DNA of 64,000 nucleotides from Sphaerobacteraceae bacterium (GCA_007695115.1 REEK01000097.1:1-64000); one strand, 5' to 3'; positions 24,480-33,860 are shown, counted from the first letter of the stretch. A program made the numbers and translations. Notes: a model not told the origin generated them from the letters alone.

Positions 24480-25667
24480 ATGGATACCGCAGACGTCGTC
24501 GTGATTGGTGCCGGAGCCAATGGCACCAGCACGGCATTCCACCTGGCAAAAGCCGGAGTCAAGAAGGTCGTCGTTCTGGAACAAAGCCATCTCGCCTCCG
24601 GGGCCACCGGCAAGAGCGGGGCACTCGTCCGGATGCACTACACCAACGAGCCAGAGACACGACTCGCCGTCGAAAGCTTCAAGTATTTCGAGAACTGGAA
24701 TGAGATGGTGGGAGGCGATTGCGGACTGAACCAGATCGGCCTCTTCGTCTTCACACCGCCGGATCGCTACGACGATCTGGAGGCAAACGTCGCCATGCAG
24801 CGCGAGGTTGGCGCCGAAACCTACCTGCTGAGCGCTGATGAGGCGGCCGAGATCGATTCCTCGGTCTCGTTCCACGACGTCAGCCACGTCGCCTATGAGC
24901 CACGCTCCGGCTATGCCGATCCGAGCGCCACCGTCTACTCACTGGCACGAGCAGCGATGGGCATGGGCGTGGACTTCCGGTTCGATACGCCCGTCACCCG
25001 GATCCTGACCGAGGGAGATCGGGTCACCGGCGTCGAGACCGCGAACGGGGTGATCCAGACCTCCAGCGTCGTCGTCGCGGCCGGAGCCTGGGCCAACAAG
25101 CTCTTCCAGCCGATCGGTATCACCTTGCCGCTAGAACCAAAGTACGCCCGGGTGAGCGTCTTCCGCTGGTCGTTTGATCGGCCAGAGAAGCACATGACTT
25201 ATATCGACCGGATCAACGGCACCTGGTCACGTCCTACCGACGGCAACTGCACGCTGATTGGTGCGGAGATCGGCGTGCGCGAAACGGACGATCCGGACAA
25301 CTATCAGGAAGCGCCCTCCCAGGACTACATCAACCACTGCCGGCAGCAGCTGATCAACCGGTTCCCGGTCATGCGGCACAGCACCATGCGTGGCACCTGG
25401 GCCGGAATCCTGATGCGGAGCGGCGACTCTCGACCACTGATCGGTGCGCTCGATCAGTATCAGGGGCTGTACTGTATGACCGGAGATAGCGGTACATCGT
25501 TCAAGACCAGTCCGGCCATCGGCAAATGTCTCTCGGAACTGGTGACTGACGGGAGAAGCACCACCGTCGACCTGACGCCGTTCCGCCCGTCGCGGTTCGA
25601 CGAGGGCAAGCCATGGGTCGATGAGCACAACTACGGGGCCGATGACGAGGACACGATCTCGCGCTGA
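24480..25667 (+). CDS. FAD-dependent oxidoreductase (DAO / sarcosine oxidase-like)
   Basis: A 395-residue flavoenzyme of the D-amino-acid oxidase superfamily. The FAD-binding Rossmann motif VVVIGAGANGTSTAFHLAKAG-like segment starts at residue 6, with E35 (LEQSHLASGATGKSG) as ribose ligand region. The C-terminal GLYCMTGDSGTSFKTSPAIG is the second FAD-contact block. Homologues oxidise sarcosine, dimethylglycine, glycine or other secondary amines. GAGGAGAA precedes ATG 24480; the frame extends upstream but without such a site. The flavin-linking residue, if any, is not evident. Confidence 0.87.
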   Translation: MDTADVVVIGAGANGTSTAFHLAKAGVKKVVVLEQSHLASGATGKSGALVRMHYTNEPETRLAVESFKYFENWNEMVGGDCGLNQIGLFVFTPPDRYDDLEANVAMQREVGAETYLLSADEAAEIDSSVSFHDVSHVAYEPRSGYADPSATVYSLARAAMGMGVDFRFDTPVTRILTEGDRVTGVETANGVIQTSSVVVAAGAWANKLFQPIGITLPLEPKYARVSVFRWSFDRPEKHMTYIDRINGTWSRPTDGNCTLIGAEIGVRETDDPDNYQEAPSQDYINHCRQQLINRFPVMRHSTMRGTWAGILMRSGDSRPLIGALDQYQGLYCMTGDSGTSFKTSPAIGKCLSELVTDGRSTTVDLTPFRPSRFDEGKPWVDEHNYGADDEDTISR

Positions 25668-25837
25668 TCTGTCACTGCTGTTCCGGAGTCCCGCCGCTGA
25701 ATAGGGCTTTTTGGTCACCGGGAATCGAGTTCGCTGTCTACTCGACGAGCGCCAGACCGTCCGTCACCATGGACTCACGGTAGTTTGCTCAGCCCACGCT
25801 ATCGCATGGGAACACACCACCCAAGCCCCCAGGATGA

Positions 25838-25873
25838 GGCGGCCCTGATCAACAATCAGAGCCGTCTCTCTTT
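25838..25873 (+). terminator. Intrinsic terminator after the FAD oxidoreductase
   Basis: A stem of 6 plus 5 bp with one internal mismatch (25838-25843/25861-25866 and 25845-25849/25855-25859) is followed by TCTCTTTT. It lies 170 bases after the oxidoreductase stop and 70 before the MgtC-like gene. Confidence 0.65.
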
Positions 25874-25942
25874 TGCACGATTTCGGTAAACAGGCGATAA
25901 TCGAGAATTCTTCGGTAGCCGCGTTCTGGAAAGTCACTATCC

Positions 25943-26425
25943 ATGGACGAATACGATGCGCTAATTCGAATACTTGTCGCCACCATTCTGGGGGCGATGC
26001 TCGGCCTCGAGCGGGAATGGACGGCCAAACCAGCCGGGCTGCGAACCCACATGCTGGTGGCTGAGGGCAGCGCACTGTTTATGGTCGGGGCAATTCTCAT
26101 CGCGGAAACCACCGATACTGGCGCCTTCGCGGTGATCGATCCGACCCGTGTTGGGTCGACGATCGTCACCGGGGTCGGATTTCTCGGTGCCGGAATGATC
26201 CTGCGATCCGGAGACCGGATTCAGGGGCTGACCACCGCAGCGGGGATCTGGGTTGCCGCGGCAATCGGGATGCTGGTTGGCTCAGGATTCTTCATCGTCG
26301 CGGTTTTCGGAACCGTGCTCAGCCTCGCCACGCTGATCGGGCTGCGATTCATAGAAAGAAAACTCCTCAGACCGCGCACCGCGGCCATGCTGAGCGAAGA
26401 TGAGGAAGACGATCAGAACACTTAG
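25943..26425 (+). CDS. MgtC/SapB family membrane protein
   Basis: A 160-residue membrane protein with four to five hydrophobic segments. Family marks are GAMLGLEREWTAKPAGLRTHMLV near the start and GVGFLGAGMILRSGDRIQGLTTAAGIWVAAAIG in the middle. MgtC proteins modulate adaptation to low magnesium and phosphate, not magnesium transport itself. The C-terminus is short and acidic, so the protein lacks the long soluble domain of some MgtC versions. No M-box riboswitch is recognisable upstream. GGAAAG lies 10 bases before the ATG. Confidence 0.88.
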   Translation: MDEYDALIRILVATILGAMLGLEREWTAKPAGLRTHMLVAEGSALFMVGAILIAETTDTGAFAVIDPTRVGSTIVTGVGFLGAGMILRSGDRIQGLTTAAGIWVAAAIGMLVGSGFFIVAVFGTVLSLATLIGLRFIERKLLRPRTAAMLSEDEEDDQNT

Positions 26426-26484
26426 ACCGGGCGACGCCGCAAGTCAGCATCACCCGGTTCGGAATCGTTGAGGTCTTGTGTCGA

Positions 26485-27039
26485 CTAGCTGAACTGCTGG
26501 CCGAACGTGTTGTGGCTAACGATCTCCGTCAATGGATTGCGGCCAGATGCGGCCGGGTTCGGTCGTGGATCCTTGGCAGAAACACGATGCCCGATCGCCA
26601 CTACAGAGCGGGCGGTTCGATCCGCGGGAATCCCCAGAATCTCTTTGCCCTTCTCCTGCAGTGATTCATCCCCGTACCAGGCGGTACCAGCGCCAAGGCC
26701 GAGCAGGTGTGCGGCGATCATCAGTCGCTCGGTTACCCGGCCCTCATCGTACGCTTCACTGTTGGAATTCTTGCCATCCAGGACAATCGCAATGGCGAAC
26801 GAAGACTCTGCCACCCAGTTGATCGGTGTGCGGAGCTCGCTAATCGCCTTCAGCTTGTCATCATCATCGACCACGATGAAGTGCCAAGGCTGGGTATTCC
26901 GGGAGCTACCGGTCCAGCGGGCGATCTCCAGCAACTGGCTGATGATCTCCTTCGACACTGGCTTGTCTTCGTACTGGCGGACCTGTCGGACTTTGTTGAG
27001 CTGATTCAGGACCTCGTCTACGTTGTCGATTCTCGCCAT
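26485..27039 (-). CDS. Nitroreductase family protein
   Basis: A 184-residue FMN-dependent oxidoreductase of the nitroreductase fold. The marks are RQYEDKPVSKEIISQLLEIARWTGSSRN-like N-terminal FMN site, QPWHFIVVDD, and a later LGLGAGTAWYGD segment. Such proteins reduce nitro compounds, quinones or flavins with NAD(P)H; the substrate is unknown. GAAGGGA lies 7 bases before ATG 27039; a TTG one codon earlier is less likely. Confidence 0.87.
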   Translation of the reverse strand: MARIDNVDEVLNQLNKVRQVRQYEDKPVSKEIISQLLEIARWTGSSRNTQPWHFIVVDDDDKLKAISELRTPINWVAESSFAIAIVLDGKNSNSEAYDEGRVTERLMIAAHLLGLGAGTAWYGDESLQEKGKEILGIPADRTARSVVAIGHRVSAKDPRPNPAASGRNPLTEIVSHNTFGQQFS

Positions 27040-27094
27040 CAATTGATCCCTTCTCTACTATTCCAGAAACTGTGGGGTTCGACCGGTATACAGC

Positions 27095-27745
27095 CTAGAC
27101 CGGATCGAACTCGGACAACGGCGCTCGACGGTCCCGCTCCAGCCAGAAGCTCAGCCGCTCCCGCCTGACGGATTCGGGCAGCTTCGGCTCATCGTAGCTT
27201 CCAGTGGCCCGGCGTTGTCTCAGCGCCTCATAGAGCGTAACAGCGCAGGCCACAGAAATATTCAGGCTCTGCACCATGCCCATCATCGGAATAAGGAGGC
27301 TTCCGTCGGCCTCGTCCACGGCAAGATCGCTGCATCCGCGCATCTCATTACCAAACACAACCGCAGTTGGTCGGACCAGATCCAGCGCATGCAGATCATG
27401 ACAATCCTCGCGAAGCGCGGTGGCCAGAATCTGGAACCCATCCTCTCGGAGTCTGGCATAGCATTCTGGAATCGAGTCGTGCCGTTCGATCTCAAGCCAT
27501 TTCAGCGCAGAGGCGGAGACGTCCTTGCTCAGCTTCGGCTCGGCCTCAAAGGTATAGACCAGATGGACCCGGGAGACTCCGACCGCATCACAGGAGCGCA
27601 GAACCGCGCTGATGTTATGCCGATCGTGGACATTCTCGAGCACCACAGTCAGATCTGGTTGACGCTGCCGGAGAACGGTCTTCATCCGTTCCAGGCGTCG
27701 TTCACTTATCGGACGGTCGTTGTTCGTGCAATCATTCATATTCAT
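27095..27745 (-). CDS. TrmH-like (SpoU) RNA 2'-O-methyltransferase
   Basis: About 216 residues. SPOUT-class marks are LENVHDRHNISAVLRSCDAVGV (motif 1), ALVFGNEM-like VVFGNEMRGCS (motif 2) and IPMMGMVQSLNISVACAVTLYEALRQRR (motif 3). The N-terminus ERRLERMKTVLRQRQPDLTVV is that of TrmH, which methylates G18 of tRNA. ATG 27745 is chosen by homology; no clear Shine-Dalgarno site precedes it, while TAGAAT 8 bases ahead could be a -10 box giving a nearly leaderless mRNA. The start is therefore uncertain; the frame runs to 27784. Confidence 0.87.
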   Translation of the reverse strand: MNMNDCTNNDRPISERRLERMKTVLRQRQPDLTVVLENVHDRHNISAVLRSCDAVGVSRVHLVYTFEAEPKLSKDVSASALKWLEIERHDSIPECYARLREDGFQILATALREDCHDLHALDLVRPTAVVFGNEMRGCSDLAVDEADGSLLIPMMGMVQSLNISVACAVTLYEALRQRRATGSYDEPKLPESVRRERLSFWLERDRRAPLSEFDPV

Positions 27746-27813
27746 GAACAGGATTCTACGGGGCAGAGCGGAACAGCTCAACACTGAGTTTGCCCGGCCA
27801 GGAAAAGGACAGT

Positions 27814-28923
27814 ATGAACCATACAGATCAGCGCTGGCAGGAGAGCAACCCCGATCTGGTATCGATCATCCGGGATGAGGTCACCGCCAGCGGCCCGATC
27901 TCTTTCGAGCGATTCATGGATCTGGCGCTCTATCATCCGGAACATGGCTACTATCGGGCGGAATCACCGGCACCCGGTCGAGCTGGCGACTTTCTGACAG
28001 CTCCGGAAGCTCACCCGATATTCGGCGCCGTGCTGGCAGGCCAGATCGTTGCCTTCGATGCCGCGCTCGGCCATCCAGCGCCGTTCACGATCATCGAATA
28101 CGGGGCCGGTTCCGGCAAACTGATCCGTCCGCTCCTCGCAGAGATCAGGCAGAAACTGCCGGACCTGTATGCCCGGATCAGCTATACGCCGGTAGAACTC
28201 AACGTCACCCGTCGTACCGAGCTAATCCAGCATCTGGCCGACGGTGGCCATCAGGAACGGCTCTCGGAGGACACCAACCCGTCAACAGTTATCGGATGCG
28301 TGCTGGCCAACGAGTTCATCGACGCGTTTCCTGCCCGGCGGTTCGTCCAGCAGGGCGACACGCTCCACGAGATTCATGTCGACTGGCAGGACGGGTGGTT
28401 CGCCGAGGTCACAACACCCGTCGACGATAGCGCCACACGGGAATATCTGGAGCGACACGGATACGACCTGCAACCCGGAGAACAGTTCGAACTCCACCCG
28501 GGGATCGAGCGATGGGTTCAGGATGTCGATCAGGCGTTGAGCCGTGGCTCAGTGCTGATCATCGACTACGGCTACCCGGCGCAGGAGCTGTTCAATGACC
28601 ATCGCCGCAACGGCACCGTGCGGGCGTATCACCAGCACGGCGTAACCACCGAGCTCTACCGGGGAATCGGCCGGCAGGATCTCACCGCACACGTCAACTT
28701 CAGTGAACTGCAGTGGCAGGCCGAACAGCACGGATTCACGCTGGATAGATTGACGACGCAGGCCGAGTTGCTGGAGTCGCTGGGGCTGGGTGAGCGGCTC
28801 TTCGCACTGCAATCGAGCAATTCGATCACCTCGGACGAATACCTGGCGACCCGGGCGGCAGTGCTCCGGATGATCGACCCCGGAGCAATGGGGCGCTTCC
28901 GGGTAATGATGTTGTCCCGATAG
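27814..28923 (+). CDS. SAM-dependent methyltransferase, NDUFAF7/MidA-like (COG1565)
   Basis: A 369-residue member of the family that includes mitochondrial NDUFAF7. Marks are ISFERFMDLALYHPEHGYY near the start, GDFLTAPEAHPIFGAVLA, the SAM-binding EYGAGSGKL, ANEFIDAFPARRF, and LIIDYGYPAQELF. In mitochondria the homologue methylates an arginine of complex I; the bacterial role is less clear. AAAAGGA precedes ATG 27814; the frame starts a little earlier at a TTG. It diverges from the TrmH-like gene with only ~70 bases between. Confidence 0.88.
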   Translation: MNHTDQRWQESNPDLVSIIRDEVTASGPISFERFMDLALYHPEHGYYRAESPAPGRAGDFLTAPEAHPIFGAVLAGQIVAFDAALGHPAPFTIIEYGAGSGKLIRPLLAEIRQKLPDLYARISYTPVELNVTRRTELIQHLADGGHQERLSEDTNPSTVIGCVLANEFIDAFPARRFVQQGDTLHEIHVDWQDGWFAEVTTPVDDSATREYLERHGYDLQPGEQFELHPGIERWVQDVDQALSRGSVLIIDYGYPAQELFNDHRRNGTVRAYHQHGVTTELYRGIGRQDLTAHVNFSELQWQAEQHGFTLDRLTTQAELLESLGLGERLFALQSSNSITSDEYLATRAAVLRMIDPGAMGRFRVMMLSR

Positions 28924-29280
28924 GCGAGCGCACCGGCAAGCAAACAGATGTCCCCGGTACTGCCGTATCCATGGCCCAAACAGGTAGTACCAGGGCGGTA
29001 CAAAAGGTACTGTCTCACTGCATGATATTTAGCCATACTCTATGTGGTTGCAGGGACGTTCAGCGGCGTTCCAGGGCACCGTCGTCGTTTCTGCACTTAA
29101 CCTGCAACCATTTCCGACTCCTCCTGGATCCTGCTGGTATAGCAGTCAGCAGTTTTGGGTCAGGCGACTAGACAACTAGCCGCTCCACGACGAGAGGTAC
29201 CGGCTTCAGCACCCGGTACCTCTCGTCATGTCTGGCGTTGTATCCTCATCCACACAAGAACATGGAAAGGATGCAGCGCT
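28924..29280. other. Non-coding gap with a 15-bp hairpin
   Basis: No gene is supported in these 357 bases. The main structure is a perfect 15-bp stem, 29189-29203 with 29213-29227, with a 9-nt loop, ending 53 bases before the next start codon. No U-tract follows it, so it could be a terminator remnant or a leader structure of the next gene. Confidence 0.6.
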
Positions 29281-29736
29281 ATGACGATCGGAACCGCACA
29301 AGGTGAGGTGCTTCCTGACTTCACCCTCCCGGATACTCACGGCACCAGCGTCTCCAGTCGCAGCTACTACATGCGTCGGATCATGATCGTCGGGGCCATG
29401 CCTTCGACGGTTGACACCGACTGGATGCATTGGCTCAAACAGCTCTCGGGAGACGTGGAATCGATTCCCGAGCCTGACGCCGTCTGCCTGGTCCTGACCG
29501 CATCAGACTGCCCGGATCTTCCGGATCTCAACCCACGGGTGAAGGTCCTCTTCGATGATGATTTCGCAGCACGGACGAAGCTGAATCTCCAGTCGGACTC
29601 CGGAGAAGGCTGCCTGATCGTCACCAACCGTCACGGCCTCATCTATCACGTTTCAACAGGCCGACCTCATGACGCGGGGATGAATCCACGCGACCTTCCG
29701 GAGTGGGTCGAGTTCATCGCCTGTCGCTGCTCCTGA
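29281..29736 (+). CDS. Peroxiredoxin/thioredoxin-fold-like protein
   Basis: A 151-residue protein beginning like an AhpC/TSA protein (GEVLPDFTLPDTHGTSVSSRSY). The usual peroxidatic Thr-x-x-Cys motif is missing: the position after the first strand reads IMIVGAMPSTVDTDW. The remaining pattern (VLFDDDFAARTKLNL ... LIVTNRHGLIYHVSTGRP) fits a redoxin fold. Cysteines are at the C-terminus (FIACRCS). It may be a degenerate, non-peroxidase member. AAAGGATG precedes the ATG. Confidence 0.65.
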   Translation: MTIGTAQGEVLPDFTLPDTHGTSVSSRSYYMRRIMIVGAMPSTVDTDWMHWLKQLSGDVESIPEPDAVCLVLTASDCPDLPDLNPRVKVLFDDDFAARTKLNLQSDSGEGCLIVTNRHGLIYHVSTGRPHDAGMNPRDLPEWVEFIACRCS

Positions 29737-29747
29737 GCCCGCGGAAG

Positions 29748-30167
29748 CTACCCCTGACTGGACAAACGGCCATGATCGACCATCAGGCAGCGATCCATCA
29801 CCACATCAAGCCCAGCATCGCTGGCCATCGCAGCCGCCGACTCGTTGACGACGCCGATCTGAAACCAGATCGCTCTGGCGCCGACGGCCACCGCATCCCG
29901 GGCAATCTCCTCCACCGCATCTGGTCGCCGGAAGACATCGACGATATCGATCGGATACGGCACGTCTTCGAGGCGCTGATAAGCCGTCTCACCAAGTACC
30001 TCACGAGTGTTGGGGTTCACCGGCACGATCCGGTATCCCTGATCCTGCAGATACTTCGCCACGCGGAAGCTGTCTCGATGTTCCCTGGGGGACAGTCCCA
30101 CCACCGCAATCGTCCTGGCGCCAGAAATTACCTGTCGCAGTTCGTCGTCCGTCTCGATCCGGGGCAT
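29748..30167 (-). CDS. CoA-binding protein (YccU-like)
   Basis: A 139-residue Rossmann-fold CoA-binding domain protein. Marks are RTIAVVGLSPREHRDSFRVA, GYRIVPVNPNTREVLGE, DIVDVFRRPDAV and ARAIWFQIGVVNE. These small proteins resemble the CoA-binding part of succinyl-CoA synthetase; their physiological role is unclear. GGATGGAG selects ATG 30167; earlier in-frame starts are at 30179 and 30215. Confidence 0.87.
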   Translation of the reverse strand: MPRIETDDELRQVISGARTIAVVGLSPREHRDSFRVAKYLQDQGYRIVPVNPNTREVLGETAYQRLEDVPYPIDIVDVFRRPDAVEEIARDAVAVGARAIWFQIGVVNESAAAMASDAGLDVVMDRCLMVDHGRLSSQG

Positions 30168-30260
30168 GTTCAACTCCATCCTGATATGACGAGCGGGTGA
30201 GCCAGAATGACCCACCCGCCTCCGTTTGCACTGGTCCCGTGAACTCGATCGCGTCGGGCT

Positions 30261-31565
30261 CTAGCTTACTTTTGCAGCCGCCGCAAAGCCGTTCTCGAGA
30301 TCCCAGGTCAGATCATCGAGATCTTCGATACCAACGGAGAGCCGGATCGTTCCCGGGCCGATTCCGCCAGCCTTCAGCTCGGATTCCGGAAGCTGCCGGT
30401 GCGTGGTGCTGGCCGGATGAATCACCAGGCTCTTGGCATCGCCGACGTTGGCCAGGTGGCTCCAGAGCTGCAGATTCTCGATGAACGCCTGTCCGGCTTC
30501 CCGGCCACCCTTCAGATCGAAGGTGAAGACCGCCCCCGGGCCTTTCGGTGCGTACTTCTTGGCCAGCGCGTGATACCGGTTGCTCTCCAGCCCCGGATAG
30601 CTGACCGATTCGACCTGCGCGTGGGATTCGAGATACTTCGCGACACCAAGCGCGTTCTCGACGTGGCGGTCCATCCGAAGTGAGAGTGTCTCCAGCCCGA
30701 GAATGAACATGAACGCGTTGAACGGGCTGAGCGCCGCGCCCATGTCACGCAGCGTTTCGGCACGAAGCTTCAGCAAGAACGAAAGTGGGCCGAACGTCTC
30801 GTTGAAAACGAGTCCGTGATACGCCTCGGTCGGTTCCGTCAGATCCGGGAATTTGCCGTTGTTCCAATCGAAGGCACCACTATCGATCACGATGCCACCG
30901 ATGCTGGTGCCGTGTCCGCCGATGAACTTGGTGGCGGAATGGACCACGATGGTTGCGCCATGTTCGATCGGGCGACAGAGATACGGGGTGGCAAACGTGC
31001 TGTCCACCACCAGCGGAACGCCAGCCTCGTTGGCAATCGGCACGACACTATCGAAGTCGAGGATTGTCCCGCTCGGGTTGCCGATCGTCTCGGCATAGAA
31101 GATCTTGGTGTTGTCCTGGACGGCATCTCGCCAATTCTGCGGGTCGTCCGGATCGACGAGCGTCAGCTCCACCGACATCCGCCGAAAGAGGTTACGCAGC
31201 TGTGCTGTGGTGCCGCCATACAGCGCGTTGGATGCAACCACATGATCGCCAGGGTTGAGGAGCGTCATGAAAACCGACATCTGGGCAGCCTGCCCACTGG
31301 AGAACGATACGGCGCCGATGCCACCTTCGAGGCTGGCAACTCGCTGCTCGAACGCATCCAGGGTCGGGTTCATAATGCGTGTATAGATGTTGCCAAACTG
31401 CTCCAGATTGAACAGTGATGCGGCATGCTCGGAATCTTCGAAGACGTAGCTTGTCGTCTGATAGATCGGCAACGCGCGAGATCCGGTCTCAGAATCCGGC
31501 TTCTGGCCGGCATGAACCGAACGTGTATTGAATCCGAGCTGTCGTTCCTGCTCGCTAGCTCCCAT
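30261..31565 (-). CDS. metY: O-acetylhomoserine sulfhydrylase (MetY-like)
   Basis: A 434-residue PLP enzyme of the Cys/Met-metabolism family. It opens GFNTRSVHAGQKPDSETGSRALPIYQTTSY, has SSGQAAQ for phosphate binding, and the PLP lysine in HSATKFIGGHGTSIGG. The length and the LFNLEQFGNIYTRIMNPT block indicate O-acetylhomoserine aminocarboxypropyltransferase rather than the shorter cystathionine synthase. With MetE in the same window it would complete homocysteine-to-methionine synthesis. AGGAG precedes the ATG. Confidence 0.9.
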   Translation of the reverse strand: MGASEQERQLGFNTRSVHAGQKPDSETGSRALPIYQTTSYVFEDSEHAASLFNLEQFGNIYTRIMNPTLDAFEQRVASLEGGIGAVSFSSGQAAQMSVFMTLLNPGDHVVASNALYGGTTAQLRNLFRRMSVELTLVDPDDPQNWRDAVQDNTKIFYAETIGNPSGTILDFDSVVPIANEAGVPLVVDSTFATPYLCRPIEHGATIVVHSATKFIGGHGTSIGGIVIDSGAFDWNNGKFPDLTEPTEAYHGLVFNETFGPLSFLLKLRAETLRDMGAALSPFNAFMFILGLETLSLRMDRHVENALGVAKYLESHAQVESVSYPGLESNRYHALAKKYAPKGPGAVFTFDLKGGREAGQAFIENLQLWSHLANVGDAKSLVIHPASTTHRQLPESELKAGGIGPGTIRLSVGIEDLDDLTWDLENGFAAAAKVS

Positions 31566-31661
31566 AATGCTCTCCTGCTTTCATCTTGATCAAATGAACG
31601 ACCGCCAACGCGGTTCGTTCACACTCCTGCCCGCATGATTCGTGCATCGCGGCATCACGAA

Positions 31662-32729
31662 CTAGAACGGCGCTTCCACGCCGACTTCTCGTCCGATCTC
31701 ACGAATCTGTTCAACCACAACTGGATGGACCGGTATTCCGTTTGCCCGTCGATCGGCTTCTGCCTCGTACTCCGGCTCGCCCGGAATCAAGACTCGATCG
31801 ACCCCATCCAGAGTCTCCATCGCCCGTAGCTCCTGGATCATCTGGTCGATGCCGTCCTTGAAATCTTCTTCCCTGGCAAAGGCGTCGATCCGCCAGGCCA
31901 TGAAGGCGTGACCGGTCTGAGTCGGCCCCGGAACTTCATCCCGGCTACCTTTGACGTAGCGTCCCCACGGGCCACTGGCTAGCTGTCCACAGAGCATCTC
32001 GATGAACAGACCCAGGCCGTAGCCCTTCTGTCCGCTCGTCTCCCGAGTACCGCCAAGCGGTGTCAACGCCACAGCCTCATGCGGGTTTGTGGTGATGTTT
32101 CCATCCTTGTCGACCGCCCATCCGGCCGGAATCGGCTTGTTGGAGCGCTGGGCGATCTCGATCTTGCCCCAGGCCACGGTGCTGGTTGCCGCGTCGAGCA
32201 GAATCGGTTTTTCCTTACCAGCCGGGATGGCTGCGGCAATCGGTGCAGTGCTCAGATAGGCGTGTTTGGCACCAGTAGGAACCACCAGTGGGGTGGCGTT
32301 GGTCATGGCAACCCCGCAGAGACCGTCTTCGAGCGCCATCGCGGCGTAATACCCCGCGATACCGAAGTGGTTGCTGTTCCGGACAGTGGTCATACAGAGA
32401 CCGATATCCTTCGCTTTGGCGATACAGCGCTTCATCGCTTCGATCGATGCCGGGTGGCCCATGCCGTTGTCCGCGTCGAGCGCCAGTGTGGCCGGAGTCT
32501 CGGTAATCACCGTCATCTTCGGATCAGTGTTTACCAGACCGTCCCGCAGGCGATCGGTATACATCTTCATTCGCGGCACGCCGTGGGAATCAATGCCCTG
32601 CACGTCCGATGCAATCAATACGTCAGCCACCTGATCGGCCTCTTCACGTTTAACTCCGAAGCCGACCATCACATCAGAGGTGAACTGCCAGAGCGCGTCG
32701 ACCGAAATTCGACTGGTCTCAGTTACCAT
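31662..32729 (-). CDS. Ldh family (malate/L-lactate dehydrogenase-like) oxidoreductase
   Basis: A 355-residue NAD(P)-dependent dehydrogenase of the Ldh_2 family, unrelated to the Rossmann MDH/LDH. Marks are DVQGIDSHGVPRMKMY, RNSNHFGIAGYYA, NATPLVVPTGA, and LDAATSTVAWGKIEIA. Family members reduce keto acids such as ureidoglycolate, malate, sulfolactate or imino acids; the substrate is open. ATG 32729 has AAGGCGGA upstream; a GTG at 32744 is the far end of the frame. Confidence 0.88.
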   Translation of the reverse strand: MVTETSRISVDALWQFTSDVMVGFGVKREEADQVADVLIASDVQGIDSHGVPRMKMYTDRLRDGLVNTDPKMTVITETPATLALDADNGMGHPASIEAMKRCIAKAKDIGLCMTTVRNSNHFGIAGYYAAMALEDGLCGVAMTNATPLVVPTGAKHAYLSTAPIAAAIPAGKEKPILLDAATSTVAWGKIEIAQRSNKPIPAGWAVDKDGNITTNPHEAVALTPLGGTRETSGQKGYGLGLFIEMLCGQLASGPWGRYVKGSRDEVPGPTQTGHAFMAWRIDAFAREEDFKDGIDQMIQELRAMETLDGVDRVLIPGEPEYEAEADRRANGIPVHPVVVEQIREIGREVGVEAPF

Positions 32730-32960
32730 GTTTTCCGCCTTCACTTCGCCACTTCAGGCCGTACCCCATTGTCACGGCCACGCCCGCTCATCATACCCGA
32801 GAATCCCTCGCGCTTCCTCTATCCAGCGAACTACTGACGCGAGATCATTGAAATGCGATACTGTAGCCAAATGAGAACGTATTCGCGACGCGTTCACACA
32901 AATCGCTTATTGCCTGAAGGTTCGCCGGAACGAAAATCACTTCATCAGGGGAGGAACTCG

Positions 32961-33833
32961 ATGATCAAGTCGGTACTGGTGCCGCTAGATAGCTCCGAAC
33001 TCGCCGAACAGGCGCTCAGCTATGCAATACCCATTGCTGATCGGCACAACGCCGAGCTCCATCTGGTGTTCGTGATCAACCCGGACGCAGAGGCCTCGGA
33101 CGAGGACAACGCTCGTGCCTATCTCGCCGAAATTACAACGAAGCTTCAAATCAAAGCGAAAGTTCATGTTCGTCTGGGATCTCCGGCTGACGAGATCATC
33201 GAAACGGGCGATGATCTGCCTGATCCGCTGATCGTGATGACCACGCACGGCCGCACTGGAATCGGCCGCTGGATCTACGGATCGGTTGCCGACAAAGTCG
33301 TCCACGCATCGGAAGCTCCGGTCCTGCTGCTGCGTTCCGAAGCTGGCGAGCTCGATGGGGGCAACATCGCCCGCATCGTGGCACCGGTCGATGGCTCGGC
33401 CTACTCCGAAGCTGCACTCTCGTTTGCCAAGTCGATGGCAAGAACGTTCGATTCAGAACTCCACGTTACCCGCGTAGCCGAGACGGCCAGCCTCTACAGC
33501 AGCCTTGGATATGAGACCTATGCGCCGGGGGCAGGTCAGCCGATGACCGACGTCGTGGAATACATGGTGAACCAGACACACAAGTACGTCTCGGAGGTCA
33601 CCGCAGAGCTGCGGGAGCAGGGATTCAACGCACAGGGCGTGGTGCTGGAAGGATTCGCCGGCGAAGAGATCCTTGGCTACGAGCGCAAAGTAGAGCCGCA
33701 ACTCATCGTCATGGCAACTCGCGGCCGATCGGGCTTCGATCGGTTCGTCTTCGGTAGCGTGGCTGAGCGTGTCCTGAAGTCCGGCAAGACACCTGTTCTC
33801 ATGGTGAAACCGCAGGGAGCGCTCGAAGAATAG
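32961..33833 (+). CDS. Universal stress protein, tandem UspA domains
   Basis: A 290-residue protein with two UspA domains. The first begins IKSVLVPLDSSELAEQAL and has the ATP-binding pattern THGRTGIGRWIYGSV; the second begins ARIVAPVDGSAYSEAAL and has TRGRSGFDRFVFGSV. Both keep G-x2-G-x(~8)-G-S, so both probably bind ATP. GGGGAGGAA precedes ATG 32961. A strong terminator follows directly. Confidence 0.92.
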   Translation: MIKSVLVPLDSSELAEQALSYAIPIADRHNAELHLVFVINPDAEASDEDNARAYLAEITTKLQIKAKVHVRLGSPADEIIETGDDLPDPLIVMTTHGRTGIGRWIYGSVADKVVHASEAPVLLLRSEAGELDGGNIARIVAPVDGSAYSEAALSFAKSMARTFDSELHVTRVAETASLYSSLGYETYAPGAGQPMTDVVEYMVNQTHKYVSEVTAELREQGFNAQGVVLEGFAGEEILGYERKVEPQLIVMATRGRSGFDRFVFGSVAERVLKSGKTPVLMVKPQGALEE

Positions 33834-33860
33834 ACGAATCAACCTCAGATGGAACAACAG

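Noticed and set aside
28971-29171. 66-codon frame in the 28924-29280 gap
   Set aside because: No ribosome-binding site, low-complexity Ser/Arg/Leu composition, and no recognisable motif.
29734-29759. TGA at the end of the redoxin-like gene as a second selenocysteine codon (CRCS-U)
   Set aside because: Read-through adds only five codons before another TGA. The spacing does not give a CxxC or UxxC motif, and no matching hairpin was seen.
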